In this document: positions 1 to 10,285 of the stretch, piece by piece
Position numbering within the stretch: the first letter of the stretch is position 1
Layout: every line of letters starts with the position of its first letter
From: Geobacillus thermocatenulatus
Lineage (GTDB): Bacteria > Bacillota > Bacilli > Bacillales > Anoxybacillaceae
Direction of reading: 5' to 3'
DNA length: 64,000 nt
Assembly: GCF_002217655.1 (NCBI RefSeq)
Contig: NZ_NEWK01000001.1
Coordinates: forward strand, 506,001 to 570,000
The notes under the pieces: generated by a model
The model's database searches: none
Seen by the model: only the letters and a program-made list of their open reading frames with translations
What the model was told of the DNA's origin: nothing
Made by a program: the position numbers and the translations under genes

Positions 1-1
1 C

Positions 2-64
2 GGAGCGATGGTCGCCGGCTGTCCGATGCGCATCGTCCGCCGGAATGAACCGCCTTCCGATTAA
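2..64 (+). CDS. C-terminal end of a probable hexapeptide-repeat acetyltransferase (YvoF-like), partial
   Basis: An open frame enters from the left edge and ends at the TAA at 62-64. The visible tail contains AGCPMRIVRR, which resembles the AGxPAKxIR ending of left-handed beta-helix acetyltransferases. In Bacillus subtilis the acetyltransferase gene yvoF lies directly before hisZ, so position supports the call. Only about 20 residues are visible, so the family is inferred mainly from synteny. Confidence 0.5.
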   Translation, partial: GAMVAGCPMRIVRRNEPPSD

Positions 65-193
65 ACGGGGGCGGTTTTCCATTTTGGAATAGGAAAAGGA
101 AAGAAACAAAAAAAGGAGAATTGGGAATTTTGGCAAGATGGATCGCCGCTATTTTCATTAGAGAGCAGATCACCATCTATATCGTGTGGAACG

Positions 194-241
194 AAACGGA
201 CAAGCGCTTCTTGTTTTTGAAGCGATCTTGTCCGTTTTGTT
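194..241 (+). terminator. Rho-independent terminator before the his operon
   Basis: A 17-bp interrupted stem (AAACGGACAAG plus CGCTTC pairing with GAAGCG and CTTGTCCGTTT, with a two-base bulge) is closed by an 8-base loop and followed by TTTTGTTATT. It would end the upstream transcript and insulate the his promoter. Confidence 0.8.
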
Positions 242-261
242 ATTGATAAAGCATTCCCCCC

Positions 262-297
262 TTGACGCTGTGGCCGCAAAGGAGTAAACTACTAGTA
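262..297 (+). promoter_or_regulatory. his operon promoter with a palindrome at the start site
   Basis: TTGACG (262-267) and TAAACT (285-290) are separated by 17 bp, a good sigma-A pair. The 8-bp palindrome TACTAGTA covers 290-297, at the expected transcription start. Its CTAG core is that of TrpR-type operators, and the TrpR-like YerC/HisR protein is the proposed histidine repressor of Bacilli, so it is a candidate operator. No T-box was recognised in the short leader up to 354. Confidence 0.55.
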
Positions 298-354
298 ACT
301 TCACTTCTCTACCATATTAGCAAACTAAAGTATTTCGATAAAGGGCGTGGGGAC

Positions 355-1530
355 ATGGCAAAAAAGCTGTTTATGTTTGAAAAACCGTTAGGCATGCGCG
401 ATACGCTGCCATTTTTATATGAGTTGAAAAAGCAGGTGCGCTCGGTGATGGCGGAGGAAATTGAACGGTGGGGGTACGAGTTTATCGAAACGCCGACGCT
501 TGAATATTATGAAACGGTCGGGGCGGCGTCGGCGATTGCCGATCATCGTCTGTTTAAGCTTCTCGACCAGCAAGGGCATACGCTCGTGCTTCGGCCCGAT
601 ATGACGGCGCCGATCGCCCGGGTGGCGGCGTCAAGGCTTTATGAAGACGGCAATCCGCTTCGGTTGGCGTACAATGCCAATGTGTTCCGCGCCCAGCAGC
701 GCGAAGGCGGGCGGCCGGCGGAGTTTGAACAGATCGGCGTCGAGCTGATCGGCGACGGCACGGTGGCGGCGGATGCCGAGGTCATCAGCTTAATGGTCGC
801 GTTGTTGAAGCGCGTGGGACTCGACCGCTTTTCAGTGGCGGTCGGCCATATCGGGTATGTCAATGCGCTGTTTTTGGAGATTTTAGGGAATGAGGAGCGG
901 GCGAGTGTATTGCGCCGTTTTTTATATGAGAAAAATTACGTCGGCTACCGTGAACATGTGAAGTCATGGCCGCTTTCGTCGATCGATCAAAAGCGGCTGT
1001 TGGATCTTCTTTCCTTGCGCGGCGGAACGGACGTGATCGAACAGGCGAAAACGCTCGTCACAAGCGAGGAAGGACGGCGGGCGGCCGATGAGCTGGCGGC
1101 GCTCATGGCGGCGCTTTGGACGTACGGAGTGGCCGAGGCGGTGAAGCTCGATATGGCGCTTGTCAGCCATATGAGCTACTACACGGGCATTTTGTTTGAC
1201 GTGTACGCTGAGCAGGTTGGATTCCCGATCGGCAACGGCGGACGGTATGATGATTTGTTGGCGAAGTTTTCCCGCCCGGCGCCGGCGACGGGGTTTGGCT
1301 TGCGTGTCGATCGGTTGGTTGAGGCGATTGGAGAAACGGATGTGCGCGGCGACATCGAGTGCATCGTCTTCAGCCAAGAGCGGTTGGCGGAAGCGGTCGA
1401 GCTCGCCGAGGCGAAACGGGCGGAAGGCAAGCGCGTCGTCTTGCAGCACATCGCCGGCATTCGCGATATTGACGCCTACAGCCAGCGCTACCGGTCGATT
1501 GTCTATTTGCTCGGCCGCGGCGGGCAATGA
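355..1530 (+). CDS. hisZ: ATP phosphoribosyltransferase regulatory subunit HisZ
   Basis: HisZ is a histidyl-tRNA synthetase paralogue that lacks aminoacylation and is required, together with short-form HisG, for the first step of histidine synthesis (ATP + PRPP). The class II synthetase core is visible: motif 2-like LRPDMTAPIAR near residues 78-88, FRAQQREGGRPAEFEQ, and the late GGRYDDL motif. The ATG at 355 follows GGGCGTGGGG and gives 391 residues, the usual length. A longer frame from 262 would run through the promoter and is rejected. First gene of the his operon. Confidence 0.96.
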   Translation: MAKKLFMFEKPLGMRDTLPFLYELKKQVRSVMAEEIERWGYEFIETPTLEYYETVGAASAIADHRLFKLLDQQGHTLVLRPDMTAPIARVAASRLYEDGNPLRLAYNANVFRAQQREGGRPAEFEQIGVELIGDGTVAADAEVISLMVALLKRVGLDRFSVAVGHIGYVNALFLEILGNEERASVLRRFLYEKNYVGYREHVKSWPLSSIDQKRLLDLLSLRGGTDVIEQAKTLVTSEEGRRAADELAALMAALWTYGVAEAVKLDMALVSHMSYYTGILFDVYAEQVGFPIGNGGRYDDLLAKFSRPAPATGFGLRVDRLVEAIGETDVRGDIECIVFSQERLAEAVELAEAKRAEGKRVVLQHIAGIRDIDAYSQRYRSIVYLLGRGGQ

Positions 1531-1705
1531 ATGCCGCAAAAAGAGGAGAACTTCTCGAACGGAAACGATCAAAACGACTGTCGATGATGCGGGAGATGGA
1601 ACGGCTAAAGCAATAAGGAGTGTCCGGCTGCGCTAGTTAGGCAGAGGGGGAGTTTGGCGAAAAAGCGCCGCGTTTGCACATGACGACAAGCAAGGAGGAA
1701 GAACG

Positions 1706-2329
1706 ATGCTGACGATTGCCATGCCAAAAGGGCGCATTTTTGACGAGGCGCTCGAGCTGCTGCGGCGGGCGGATTATGCGCTGCCGCCGGAATTTGACGA
1801 GTCGCGCAAGCTCGTCATTGACGTGCCGGAGGAGCAGATGCGCTTTATTTTGGCGAAACCGATGGATGTCGTCACCTATGTTGAGCATGGGGTGGCAGAT
1901 TTGGGGATTGCCGGCAAGGACGTGCTGATGGAAGAAGAGCGAGACGTGTACGAACTGCTCGATTTGCACATCAGCCGCTGCCATTTGGCGGTCGCCGGGC
2001 TGCCTGGCGCCAAGATGAACGAAATCGCCCCAAGGGTGGCGACGAAATATCCGAACATCGCGTCAACGTATTTTCGCGAACAAGGCGAGCAAGTGGAAAT
2101 CATCCGCCTAAACGGCTCGATCGAGCTTGCCCCGCTGATCGGCCTTGCCGACCGAATTGTCGATATCGTTTCGACCGGACGGACGCTTAAAGAAAACGGG
2201 CTTGTCGAGCTGGAACGAATCGCCGAGGTGACGTCGCGCCTGATTGTCAACCCGGCGAGCTACCGGCTAAACGGCGGGAACATTGAGCGGTTGGTCGACC
2301 GATTGGCGGCGGTGATTCCACAATCATAG
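1706..2329 (+). CDS. hisG: ATP phosphoribosyltransferase, short form HisG
   Basis: Catalyses the first committed step of histidine biosynthesis. At 207 residues it is the short catalytic form without the C-terminal ACT-like regulatory domain, so it needs HisZ, which is encoded just upstream. Family motifs include AMPKGR at the N-terminus, the GIAGKDVL segment, and the PRPP-binding stretch [14 protein letters not shown]. An AAGGAGGA ribosome-binding site sits 7 bases before the ATG. A 175-bp spacer separates it from hisZ, unusually long for this operon. Confidence 0.97.
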   Translation: MLTIAMPKGRIFDEALELLRRADYALPPEFDESRKLVIDVPEEQMRFILAKPMDVVTYVEHGVADLGIAGKDVLMEEERDVYELLDLHISRCHLAVAGLPGAKMNEIAPRVATKYPNIASTYFREQGEQVEIIRLNGSIELAPLIGLADRIVDIVSTGRTLKENGLVELERIAEVTSRLIVNPASYRLNGGNIERLVDRLAAVIPQS

Positions 2330-2475
2330 AAAAAAGGTTGGAAACGGGCGGTTGTCCGCAGAGAGCTTGATGGAGGCTCGGCCTGGCGCTGCCGGCTGGA
2401 GAAGCGGCGTCCGCCGCGCCGATGGGGGTCTCGGTGGATGAGAACGAATCGATGCCATAGAAAGGGGAGCGAACG

Positions 2476-3750
2476 ATGAAAATCGAACGGATCCGAGGCG
2501 GCGTGTCACTAAGGCGCACGATTGAAAGTGGAACGGAGGAGCAGCGGCGTGCGGTGCTTGATATCATCGCCGCCGTGCGTGCCCGCGGCGATGCGGCGCT
2601 CAAAGAATATACAGAACGGTTTGACGGCGTCCGCTTGGATTCGCTCAAGGTGACGGAAGAGGAAATGAAGCGCGCGCATGCGGCAATGGACGCGGAGATG
2701 CTTCAGATCATTCGCCAAGCGGCGGCGAACATTCGCGACTACCATAAACGGCAAAAGCGCGAATCATGGTGGATGACGAACGAAGACGGCACGATTCTCG
2801 GGCAGAAGGTGACGCCGCTCGATGCGGTCGGGTTGTACGTGCCGGGCGGGACGGCCGCTTATCCGTCGTCTGTGCTGATGAACGTTATTCCCGCACAAGT
2901 GGCGGGGGTGAAACGGATTGTCATCACCTCGCCGCCAAACCAAGACGGCGCGCTGCCAGCTGGGGTGCTGGCCGCCGCCTATGAACTCGGCGTGACGGAA
3001 ATTTACAAAATCGGCGGCGCGCAGGCGATCGCCGCGCTGGCTTACGGGACGGAAACGATCCGGCCGGTTGACAAAATTTTCGGGCCGGGCAATATTTATG
3101 TGGCATTGGCGAAGCGGGAAGTGTTCGGGCATGTGGCGATCGACATGATCGCGGGGCCGAGCGAAATTGTTGTGCTCGCCGATGAGACGGCGTATGCGGA
3201 TGAGATTGCGGCGGATTTGTTGTCGCAAGCCGAGCATGACGTGCGGGCGTCGGCCATTTTGGTGACGCCGTCGATGAAATTGGCGCTGGCGGTGGCGAGC
3301 GAAGTCGAACGGCAGCTTGAAACGCTGCCGCGCCGCGGCATCGCCCAAGCGGCGCTTGAGAACTACGGCGCCATTTACGTTACCGAGACGCTTGAGGAAG
3401 CGGTGGATGTTGTGAACGAACTGGCGCCGGAGCATTTGGAAGTGATGACGGCAGAACCGCTCGCGCTGCTCGGCCGGCTCCGCCATGCGGGGGCGATGTT
3501 TTTCGGCCGCTTCAGCTCCGAGCCGGTCGGTGACTATTTCGCCGGGCCGAACCACGTGCTGCCGACGAACGGGACGGCAAGGTTTTCAAGCGGCTTGAGC
3601 GTTGATGAGTTTGTGAAAAAATCAAGCGTGATCGTTTACAGTGAAGCCGCATTGAAACAACATGGAGAAAACATCGCCGCCTTTGCCCGCCTCGAGGGGC
3701 TCGAGGCGCACGCGCGTGCCGTTGAGATGCGGCTGAAGAAGGGGGAATGA
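2476..3750 (+). CDS. hisD: Histidinol dehydrogenase
   Basis: Zn-dependent, NAD-linked enzyme oxidising L-histidinol to L-histidine, the last pathway step. The 424-residue length is normal. Diagnostic segments are [45 protein letters not shown] and the catalytic/metal region SQAEHD. The ATG follows AAAGGGGAG. A 146-bp non-coding spacer precedes it, and hisB starts 3 bp after its stop, so the two are probably translated together. Confidence 0.98.
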   Translation: MKIERIRGGVSLRRTIESGTEEQRRAVLDIIAAVRARGDAALKEYTERFDGVRLDSLKVTEEEMKRAHAAMDAEMLQIIRQAAANIRDYHKRQKRESWWMTNEDGTILGQKVTPLDAVGLYVPGGTAAYPSSVLMNVIPAQVAGVKRIVITSPPNQDGALPAGVLAAAYELGVTEIYKIGGAQAIAALAYGTETIRPVDKIFGPGNIYVALAKREVFGHVAIDMIAGPSEIVVLADETAYADEIAADLLSQAEHDVRASAILVTPSMKLALAVASEVERQLETLPRRGIAQAALENYGAIYVTETLEEAVDVVNELAPEHLEVMTAEPLALLGRLRHAGAMFFGRFSSEPVGDYFAGPNHVLPTNGTARFSSGLSVDEFVKKSSVIVYSEAALKQHGENIAAFARLEGLEAHARAVEMRLKKGE

Positions 3751-3753
3751 ACG

Positions 3754-4341
3754 ATGGCAAGGGAAGCGACGGTCACAAGAACGACGAACGAGACGAGCAT
3801 TGAGCTGCGTTTGGCGATTGACGGCGAAGGAAAAGCCGAACTGGAAACGGGCGTGCCGTTTTTAACCCATATGCTCGATTTGTTCGCCAAGCACGGCCAG
3901 TTCGATTTGCGCATTGAGGCCAAAGGCGACACGCATATTGACGACCACCATACGACGGAAGACATCGGCATTTGCCTTGGGCAGGCGATCAAAGAAGCGC
4001 TTGGCGACAAAAAAGGAATCAAGCGGTACGGCAACGCGTTTGTGCCGATGGATGACGCCTTGGCCCAAGTGGTCATTGACTTGAGCAACCGCCCGCATTT
4101 CGAGTTTCGCGGCGAGTTTCCGGCAGCGAAAGTCGGCGCGTTTGATGTCGAGCTCGTCCATGAGTTTTTATGGAAACTGGCGCTTGAAGCACGGATGAAC
4201 TTGCATGTCATCGTCCATTACGGGCGCAATACGCACCATATGATCGAAGCGGTGTTTAAAGCGCTCGGGCGGGCGTTGGATGAAGCAACGATGATCGACC
4301 CGCGCGTCAAAGGCGTCCCGTCGACAAAAGGGATGCTGTAG
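3754..4341 (+). CDS. hisB: Imidazoleglycerol-phosphate dehydratase
   Basis: Mn-dependent dehydratase converting imidazoleglycerol phosphate to imidazoleacetol phosphate. The two half-domains are marked by DDHHTTEDIG and by NTHHMIEAVFKALGRAL, the metal-binding His-rich motifs. Its 195 residues match the monofunctional Gram-positive form with no fused phosphatase. It begins 3 bp after hisD and is followed by a 181-bp spacer before hisH. Confidence 0.98.
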   Translation: MAREATVTRTTNETSIELRLAIDGEGKAELETGVPFLTHMLDLFAKHGQFDLRIEAKGDTHIDDHHTTEDIGICLGQAIKEALGDKKGIKRYGNAFVPMDDALAQVVIDLSNRPHFEFRGEFPAAKVGAFDVELVHEFLWKLALEARMNLHVIVHYGRNTHHMIEAVFKALGRALDEATMIDPRVKGVPSTKGML

Positions 4342-4522
4342 CCGATGGAGTGCGGCGCCTCCGTGGGGAAAGAGTTTCGCGGGCAAAGGGAATGCGGCAG
4401 GGCGCCAAGGAGAGGCCCGCGCGGGAAAGGAGCGCCGTTAACAAAAGGCATGCCGTCATCAAGTTGTTCGGTGGATGAGGGAAAACGATCGATTGGCATG
4501 GATCAGCGAAGAAAGGAATGAG

Positions 4523-5164
4523 ATGACGATGATCGGGATCATCGACTATGGCATGGGCAACTTATACAGCGTCCGCAAAGCGCTCGAGCGGCTCGGCTGT
4601 CCGTATGTCCTAAGCGGCGACAAAGAGGAGCTCGAGCAGACGCGCGGGCTGATTTTGCCCGGCGTCGGCTCGTTTCGCGATGCGATGCACATGTTGAACG
4701 AGACAGGCCTAGCCGCTTTCATTCGTTCGGCGGCTGAAAACGGCACGCCGTTGCTCGGCATTTGTTTAGGGATGCAGCTGTTGTTTGACGAAAGCGAGGA
4801 AAACGGACCGACAAAAGGGCTTGGCTTGCTTCGCGGCCGCGTCGTCCGTTTTCCGGGCGTCACGAAAACCGGCGAGCCATACAAAGTGCCGCACATGGGC
4901 TGGAACCGGCTCCGCTTCCAACGTTCGTCGCCGCTCCTTCATGGCGTCGAGGAAGGGCATGTCTATTTTGTCCATTCGTATTATGTCGTTCCGGGCGATG
5001 AGGACGTCGTGCTTGCGAGCAGTGAATATGACGTTGATGTTCCGGCGGTCGTCGGGCGCGGTTGTGTGTTTGGCACGCAGTTTCATCCGGAAAAAAGCGG
5101 CGCGGTCGGCATGCGCATCTTGAACAATTATGTCGGCATCGTCACGGGAAGGGGGAACGGTTGA
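4523..5164 (+). CDS. hisH: Imidazole glycerol phosphate synthase, glutaminase subunit HisH
   Basis: Class I glutamine amidotransferase that supplies ammonia to HisF. The nucleophile is Cys81 in GICLGMQ, the oxyanion strand is LPGVGSF, and the catalytic His/Glu pair lies in FHPEKSG. The ATG at 4523 follows AAAGGA with about 5-bp spacing and gives 213 residues. The upstream in-frame ATG at 4475 lacks a ribosome-binding site. The stop shares its last base with the hisA start (TGATG), implying coupled translation. Confidence 0.96.
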   Translation: MTMIGIIDYGMGNLYSVRKALERLGCPYVLSGDKEELEQTRGLILPGVGSFRDAMHMLNETGLAAFIRSAAENGTPLLGICLGMQLLFDESEENGPTKGLGLLRGRVVRFPGVTKTGEPYKVPHMGWNRLRFQRSSPLLHGVEEGHVYFVHSYYVVPGDEDVVLASSEYDVDVPAVVGRGCVFGTQFHPEKSGAVGMRILNNYVGIVTGRGNG

Positions 5165-5898
5165 TGGCGGCGTTTACGATTTATCCGGCGATCGATATGC
5201 GCGGCGGCAAGTGCGTCCGTCTGCTGCAAGGCGATTACAACAAAGAAACGGTGTACGGCGATTCGCCGGTCGCGATGGCCGAGCAATTCGCCGCCCAAGG
5301 GGCGGAGTGGATTCATATGGTCGATTTGGACGGAGCGAAAGAAGGGCGGCGCGTCAACGATCGGTTTGTCATTGAAGCGGTCCGCCTGGGCGTCAACGTG
5401 CAAGTCGGCGGCGGCATCCGGACGGAAGAGGATATCGTGCATTATTTAGAAAATGGGGTCGCCCGCGTCATTTTAGGAAGCGCCGCCATTTCCGACCCGC
5501 CGTTTGTGAAAAAGATGCTCCAAACATACGGCCGCCGCATCGTGATTGGCATTGACGCCCGCGACGGCTTCGTGGCGACGGAAGGGTGGCTGGCGACGTC
5601 AAACGTGAAAGCGGAAGAGCTCGGGCGGATGCTCGCCGAGGCGGGGGCGGAGACGTTTATCTTTACGGACATTGCAACGGACGGCACGCTGTCGGGCCCG
5701 AACATCGCCGCCGCGGTCCGGTTGGCCGAGGCGACGGGAAAAGAAGTGATTGCTTCTGGCGGCGTCAGCTCGCTTGACGATTTGCGCGCGCTCTGCCAAT
5801 ATGCTAGACAAGGCATCGGCGGTGCGATCGTCGGCAAGGCGCTTTATACGAATCAGTTTACGCTTGCGGAAGCGTTAAAGGCGGTGAGCGAGCGATGA
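5164..5898 (+). CDS. hisA: ProFAR isomerase HisA
   Basis: TIM-barrel phosphoribosylformimino-AICAR-phosphate isomerase (244 residues). The catalytic Asp11 is in [12 protein letters not shown] and the second acid is in [14 protein letters not shown]. Phosphate-binding glycine loops appear as [12 protein letters not shown] and [11 protein letters not shown]. The start overlaps the hisH stop by one base and the end overlaps hisF by four bases (ATGA). Confidence 0.98.
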   Translation: MAAFTIYPAIDMRGGKCVRLLQGDYNKETVYGDSPVAMAEQFAAQGAEWIHMVDLDGAKEGRRVNDRFVIEAVRLGVNVQVGGGIRTEEDIVHYLENGVARVILGSAAISDPPFVKKMLQTYGRRIVIGIDARDGFVATEGWLATSNVKAEELGRMLAEAGAETFIFTDIATDGTLSGPNIAAAVRLAEATGKEVIASGGVSSLDDLRALCQYARQGIGGAIVGKALYTNQFTLAEALKAVSER

Positions 5899-6653
5899 TC
5901 ACGAAACGCATCATCCCGTGCCTCGATGTGAAAGACGGCCGCGTCGTCAAAGGAGTGCAGTTTGTCCAGCTGCGCGATGCCGGCGACCCAGTGGAGCTGG
6001 CGAAGGCGTACGATGAGCAAGGGGCGGACGAGCTCGTCTTTTTGGACATCTCCGCTTCCCATGAAGGCCGAAAAACGATGGTCGATGTCGTCGAGCGCGT
6101 CGCTGCCCAGCTCGCCATTCCGTTTACGGTCGGCGGGGGGATTCATTCGCTTGACGATATGAAGCGGATGCTGCGCGCCGGGGCCGACAAAGTGTCGCTC
6201 AACACCGCCGCGGTGCTCCATCCGGCCTTGATCGCGGAAGGGGCGGACTTTTTCGGCTCGCAATGCATCGTCGTCGCCATTGACGCGAAATACGATGAAA
6301 CGCTTGGTTCATGGCGCGTCTATACGCACGGCGGCCGCAACGCGACCAAATGGGAAGTGGTCGCGTGGGCGCAGGAAGCGGTCCGTCTTGGGGCCGGGGA
6401 GATTTTGCTGACGAGCATGGACGCCGATGGCGGCAAAAACGGTTTTGATATTGAGTTGACGCGCAAAGTGAGCGAAGCGGTTTCCGTTCCGGTCATTGCG
6501 TCCGGCGGCGCCGGCAAGGCCGAGCATTTCCTCGAAGCGTTCGAAAAAGGGAAAGCGGACGCGGCGCTCGCGGCCTCCATTTTCCATTACAAAGAAACGT
6601 CGGTTGGGCAAGTGAAAGCGTACTTGAAAGAAAGAGGGGTGAACGTGCGATGA
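5895..6653 (+). CDS. hisF: Imidazole glycerol phosphate synthase, cyclase subunit HisF
   Basis: TIM-barrel cyclase that uses ammonia channelled from HisH to make imidazoleglycerol phosphate and AICAR. Catalytic Asp11 is in [14 protein letters not shown] and the second catalytic Asp is in [11 protein letters not shown]. The 252-residue length is typical. Overlaps hisA and hisI by four bases each, so hisH-A-F-I forms a tightly coupled block. Confidence 0.98.
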   Translation: MITKRIIPCLDVKDGRVVKGVQFVQLRDAGDPVELAKAYDEQGADELVFLDISASHEGRKTMVDVVERVAAQLAIPFTVGGGIHSLDDMKRMLRAGADKVSLNTAAVLHPALIAEGADFFGSQCIVVAIDAKYDETLGSWRVYTHGGRNATKWEVVAWAQEAVRLGAGEILLTSMDADGGKNGFDIELTRKVSEAVSVPVIASGGAGKAEHFLEAFEKGKADAALAASIFHYKETSVGQVKAYLKERGVNVR

Positions 6654-7297
6654 CGGCGGATATTCGCTTTGATGAAAAAGGGCTGGTGCCCGCGATCGTC
6701 CAAGATGCGCAAAGCAAGGAAGTGCTCACGCTCGCCTATATGAACAAAGAGTCGCTTGAAAAAACGCTGGAGACCGGAGAAACATGGTTTTACAGCCGCT
6801 CGCGCCAAGAACTATGGCATAAAGGGGCGACATCCGGGAACGTGCAGCGCGTTGTCGACATCCGCTACGACTGCGACGCCGATGCGCTGCTCGTGCTCGT
6901 CGAGCCGGCCGGCCCGGCTTGCCATACCGGGTCGTATTCCTGTTTTTCCCACTCGCTTGACGGCGCGGCGCGCACGCCGGCGGCCGACCGGTTCGCCATT
7001 TTGAACGAGCTCGAACAGATCATCGCCAAGCGTGACGCCGAACGGCCGGAAGGGTCGTACACGACGTACTTGTTTGAAAAAGGCGTCGATAAAATTTTGA
7101 AGAAAGTTGGCGAAGAAGCGGCGGAAGTGATCATCGCGGCGAAAAACCGGAGCCATGACGAATTGAAATGGGAAGCGGCCGACTTGTTGTACCATTTGCT
7201 TGTGCTGTTGCGCGAACAAAAGCTGCCGCTTGACGCGGTGCTGGCGACGCTTGCCGAGCGGCACGCGCAAAAGGTGGGAGCGGGCGACACAAAATAA
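6650..7297 (+). CDS. hisI: Bifunctional phosphoribosyl-AMP cyclohydrolase / phosphoribosyl-ATP pyrophosphatase HisI(E)
   Basis: Two domains carry out steps 2 and 3 of the pathway. The N-terminal cyclohydrolase (about residues 1-110) has [16 protein letters not shown] and the metal-binding DCDADALL and [12 protein letters not shown] motifs. The C-terminal MazG-like pyrophosphatase (about 115-210) has the acidic helices [13 protein letters not shown] and [13 protein letters not shown]. Last gene of the his operon, followed by a terminator. Confidence 0.97.
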   Translation: MTADIRFDEKGLVPAIVQDAQSKEVLTLAYMNKESLEKTLETGETWFYSRSRQELWHKGATSGNVQRVVDIRYDCDADALLVLVEPAGPACHTGSYSCFSHSLDGAARTPAADRFAILNELEQIIAKRDAERPEGSYTTYLFEKGVDKILKKVGEEAAEVIIAAKNRSHDELKWEAADLLYHLLVLLREQKLPLDAVLATLAERHAQKVGAGDTK

Positions 7298-7315
7298 CAA
7301 GATGGTTAGGTGAGA

Positions 7316-7354
7316 AAACGGAACGTCTGCCATTGCGCCGGCGTTCCGTTTTTG
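7316..7354 (+). terminator. Terminator of the his operon
   Basis: The stem AAACGGAACG pairs with CGTTCCGTTT around a roughly 16-base loop and runs into a T-tract. It lies about 20 bp after the hisI stop. Confidence 0.8.
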
Positions 7355-7404
7355 CACGGAAAAACCGCATTCCTAAAGTTTCTTGCTTGTTTTCGCCGCC
7401 GATA

Positions 7405-7413
7405 TGATATACT
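7405..7413 (+). promoter_or_regulatory. Extended -10 promoter element of the TPR gene
   Basis: TGATATACT matches an extended -10 (TGnTATAAT). The upstream TTGCTT and TTGTTT hexamers are at 19 and 15 bp, so the -35 is unclear. It lies between the his terminator and the GGAGGA ribosome-binding site at 7440. Confidence 0.5.
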
Positions 7414-7449
7414 GTTGTTCGACGAATGTTACGGACGACGGAGGACAGA

Positions 7450-8922
7450 ATGGGAAAACAACTGAAGCGATCATCACGAAAAGCGACGATTGTACCGTTC
7501 ATCCAAAGCGGGGATTACTTTTTTAAAAAAGGAATGAAAGCATACGACCAAGGCGATTTGGAGAAGGCGAGGAAATATTTGGAGCGCGCCGTTCGCTTGG
7601 ATGAGCGCGACGCCTCATTCGCCTTGCAGCTCGCCCTTGTGTTGTCGGAGCTTGGTGAATATCAATTTTCCAATCAATGGATGTTTAAAATTATCCATGA
7701 TTTGGACGAAACGATGTACGACTGTTTGTATTTTTTGGCGAACAATTTCGCCTGCCTCGGCTTGTTTCGTGAAGCGAGGCAATACGCGGAACAGTATTTG
7801 AGGCATGAGCCGGCCGGAGAGTTTGCCGACGATGCCGCTGACTTGCTTGAGCTGCTTCGGCTCGATGGCTCGGAATGGACGGAAGAAGAGGAGCAGCTGA
7901 TGGTGCTGGAGGATCGGGCCCGCCGTTTGCTTGAGGAGGAGCGGTTTGCGGAAGCGATTGAAGCGCTTGAAGCGCTCGTCGCGCGCTATCCGGACGTTTG
8001 GTCGGCGCATAACAATTTGGCGCTTGCGTATTTTTACAGTGGCGATGTCGACAAAGCGAAACAGAAAGTGCGTGAAGTGCTCAAATGCGATCCCGGCAAT
8101 TTGCATGCGCTTTGCAACGCGCTTGTCTTCGCCTATTACTTGCGTGAGGAAGAACAGGCGGCCGCGCTTTGTGAGACGCTGGCCGGTTTGTATCCGTTTT
8201 TTCGCGAGCATCAATACAAGCTCGGGGCGACATTCGCGCTTGTCGGGCGGTTCGATTTGGCGTTTCGTTGGCTGCACCGTTTGTATAAACAAGGCTTTGA
8301 CGGTGATGGGCCATTTTATTATTGGCTCGCTTGCGCTGCCTACTATACGGGCCATGAGTCGCTCGCTCGGCAAATGTGGGAGGTGCTTGCCACCCTCCAT
8401 CCCGAAAAACGCGGTGAGGAGCCGTGGGCCGTTTCAGCGCCGGTGGATGAGGCGCTCATCCGCTTGATGGCATGGCTGGAGGGCGATGAGCTGGCCGACC
8501 GTCTGTACGGATTGTACTTGTTCAGCCGCTCGCCACAGGCGAAAGAGGCATCGATGTCGCTTGCGGTATGCCGCCTCTTGCCGTCTGATTCCCGTCTGCG
8601 CCCGTTTATCGACTGCTTTTTGTTCGGCTTAACCGATGGCCCATCCGCTTGGGCGGCGAACATCGGCCGCATGGTCGATGCGCTTTCGGCGCATAATGAG
8701 GAAAAGGAAGCGCTCTGCCGCTTTGCGTTGGCGATTGCCGTCCATCCGCTGGCCGATGGCGAACGGTTTGCGAACGGAGCGGCGTGGGCGGCTGCGATTG
8801 AATACATGTGGCGCCGTCAGCAAGGAGAGCGTGTGACGCAAAGAGAGATGGCGGCCAAATACGGCGTTTCGGCGGCGACGGTGCAAAAATACGTGCAAAA
8901 AGCGCGCCGGCTCTATACATGA
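7450..8922 (+). CDS. TPR-repeat protein with C-terminal helix-turn-helix (YvcD-like)
   Basis: A 490-residue protein made largely of helical pairs resembling tetratricopeptide repeats (for example AYDQGDLEKARKYLERAV and YPDVWSAHNNLALAYFYSG). The last 30 residues (TQREMAAKYGVSAATVQKYV) look like a helix-turn-helix. Position between hisI and trxB matches B. subtilis yvcD, whose function is not established. The ATG at 7450 follows GGAGGA. The HTH tail suggests DNA binding regulated by TPR contacts, but this is inference. Confidence 0.75.
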   Translation: MGKQLKRSSRKATIVPFIQSGDYFFKKGMKAYDQGDLEKARKYLERAVRLDERDASFALQLALVLSELGEYQFSNQWMFKIIHDLDETMYDCLYFLANNFACLGLFREARQYAEQYLRHEPAGEFADDAADLLELLRLDGSEWTEEEEQLMVLEDRARRLLEEERFAEAIEALEALVARYPDVWSAHNNLALAYFYSGDVDKAKQKVREVLKCDPGNLHALCNALVFAYYLREEEQAAALCETLAGLYPFFREHQYKLGATFALVGRFDLAFRWLHRLYKQGFDGDGPFYYWLACAAYYTGHESLARQMWEVLATLHPEKRGEEPWAVSAPVDEALIRLMAWLEGDELADRLYGLYLFSRSPQAKEASMSLAVCRLLPSDSRLRPFIDCFLFGLTDGPSAWAANIGRMVDALSAHNEEKEALCRFALAIAVHPLADGERFANGAAWAAAIEYMWRRQQGERVTQREMAAKYGVSAATVQKYVQKARRLYT

Positions 8923-8973
8923 GCAAATCAATAGACAGGGCGAATCGACTTCTATACGATGAAAATGAAATGA

Positions 8974-9954
<981 letters not shown>

Positions 9955-9958
9955 TCCG

Positions 9959-10039
9959 GTAACCAAATCGCAATCAAATCGTAATGGTTATTTAACCCAG
10001 ATGTAACACGGGCGCAACACATTTGTCGTATGCTATAAG
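9959..10039 (+). promoter_or_regulatory. Six 11-bp-phased repeats upstream of a -10 element (Pho-box-like)
   Basis: Hexamers of the form GTAACC, GCAATC, GTAATG, TTAACC, GTAACA, GCAACA start at 9959, 9970, 9981, 9992, 10003 and 10014, exactly 11 bp apart. This is the geometry of PhoP/PhoB-type response-regulator sites (B. subtilis PhoP consensus TTHAYA with about 5-bp spacers). An extended -10, TGCTATAAG, follows at 10031-10039. No gene is directly downstream before a terminator at 10075. Confidence 0.5.
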
Positions 10040-10074
10040 TAAGTAATTGACCCCCTTTTATATAGATCCTTTTT

Positions 10075-10106
10075 GGCGCGGGCGTTTGTCCGCGTCTCTT
10101 TTTTTG
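10075..10106 (+). terminator. Terminator in the trxB-yvcI spacer
   Basis: GGCGCGGGC pairs with GTCCGCGTC (with G-U pairs) and is followed by TCTTTTTTT. It lies only about 30-60 bp after the extended -10 at 10031-10039. The rest of the spacer to 10285 shows no convincing gene. Confidence 0.65.
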
Positions 10107-10285
10107 CCGGGCGCTTGTATCCTGCCGCTTCGCTCGAAACGGCGGGGATGGCGTCTTTCGGCTGGAAGCGGAATGTTGGGCCCTGAGGTTTTTGCAGACC
10201 GGAAGCGGACGGTTTCCAGCGGTTTGAAGGTGGAGCGGCCTAACTATTTATGGTAAAATAAAAACGATGATGTGCGTGTTTGCGG

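Noticed and set aside
61-279. 72-codon minus-strand frame before hisZ
   Set aside because: It spans the terminator hairpin and his promoter, has no ribosome-binding site and no recognisable motif.
297-354. T-box riboswitch in the his leader
   Set aside because: The leader is under 60 nt and lacks the T-box sequence and antiterminator pairing.
10047-10256. 69-codon plus-strand frame in the trxB-yvcI spacer
   Set aside because: It reads through a terminator hairpin and T-run, and its Arg/Gly-rich composition is typical of GC-rich non-coding sequence.
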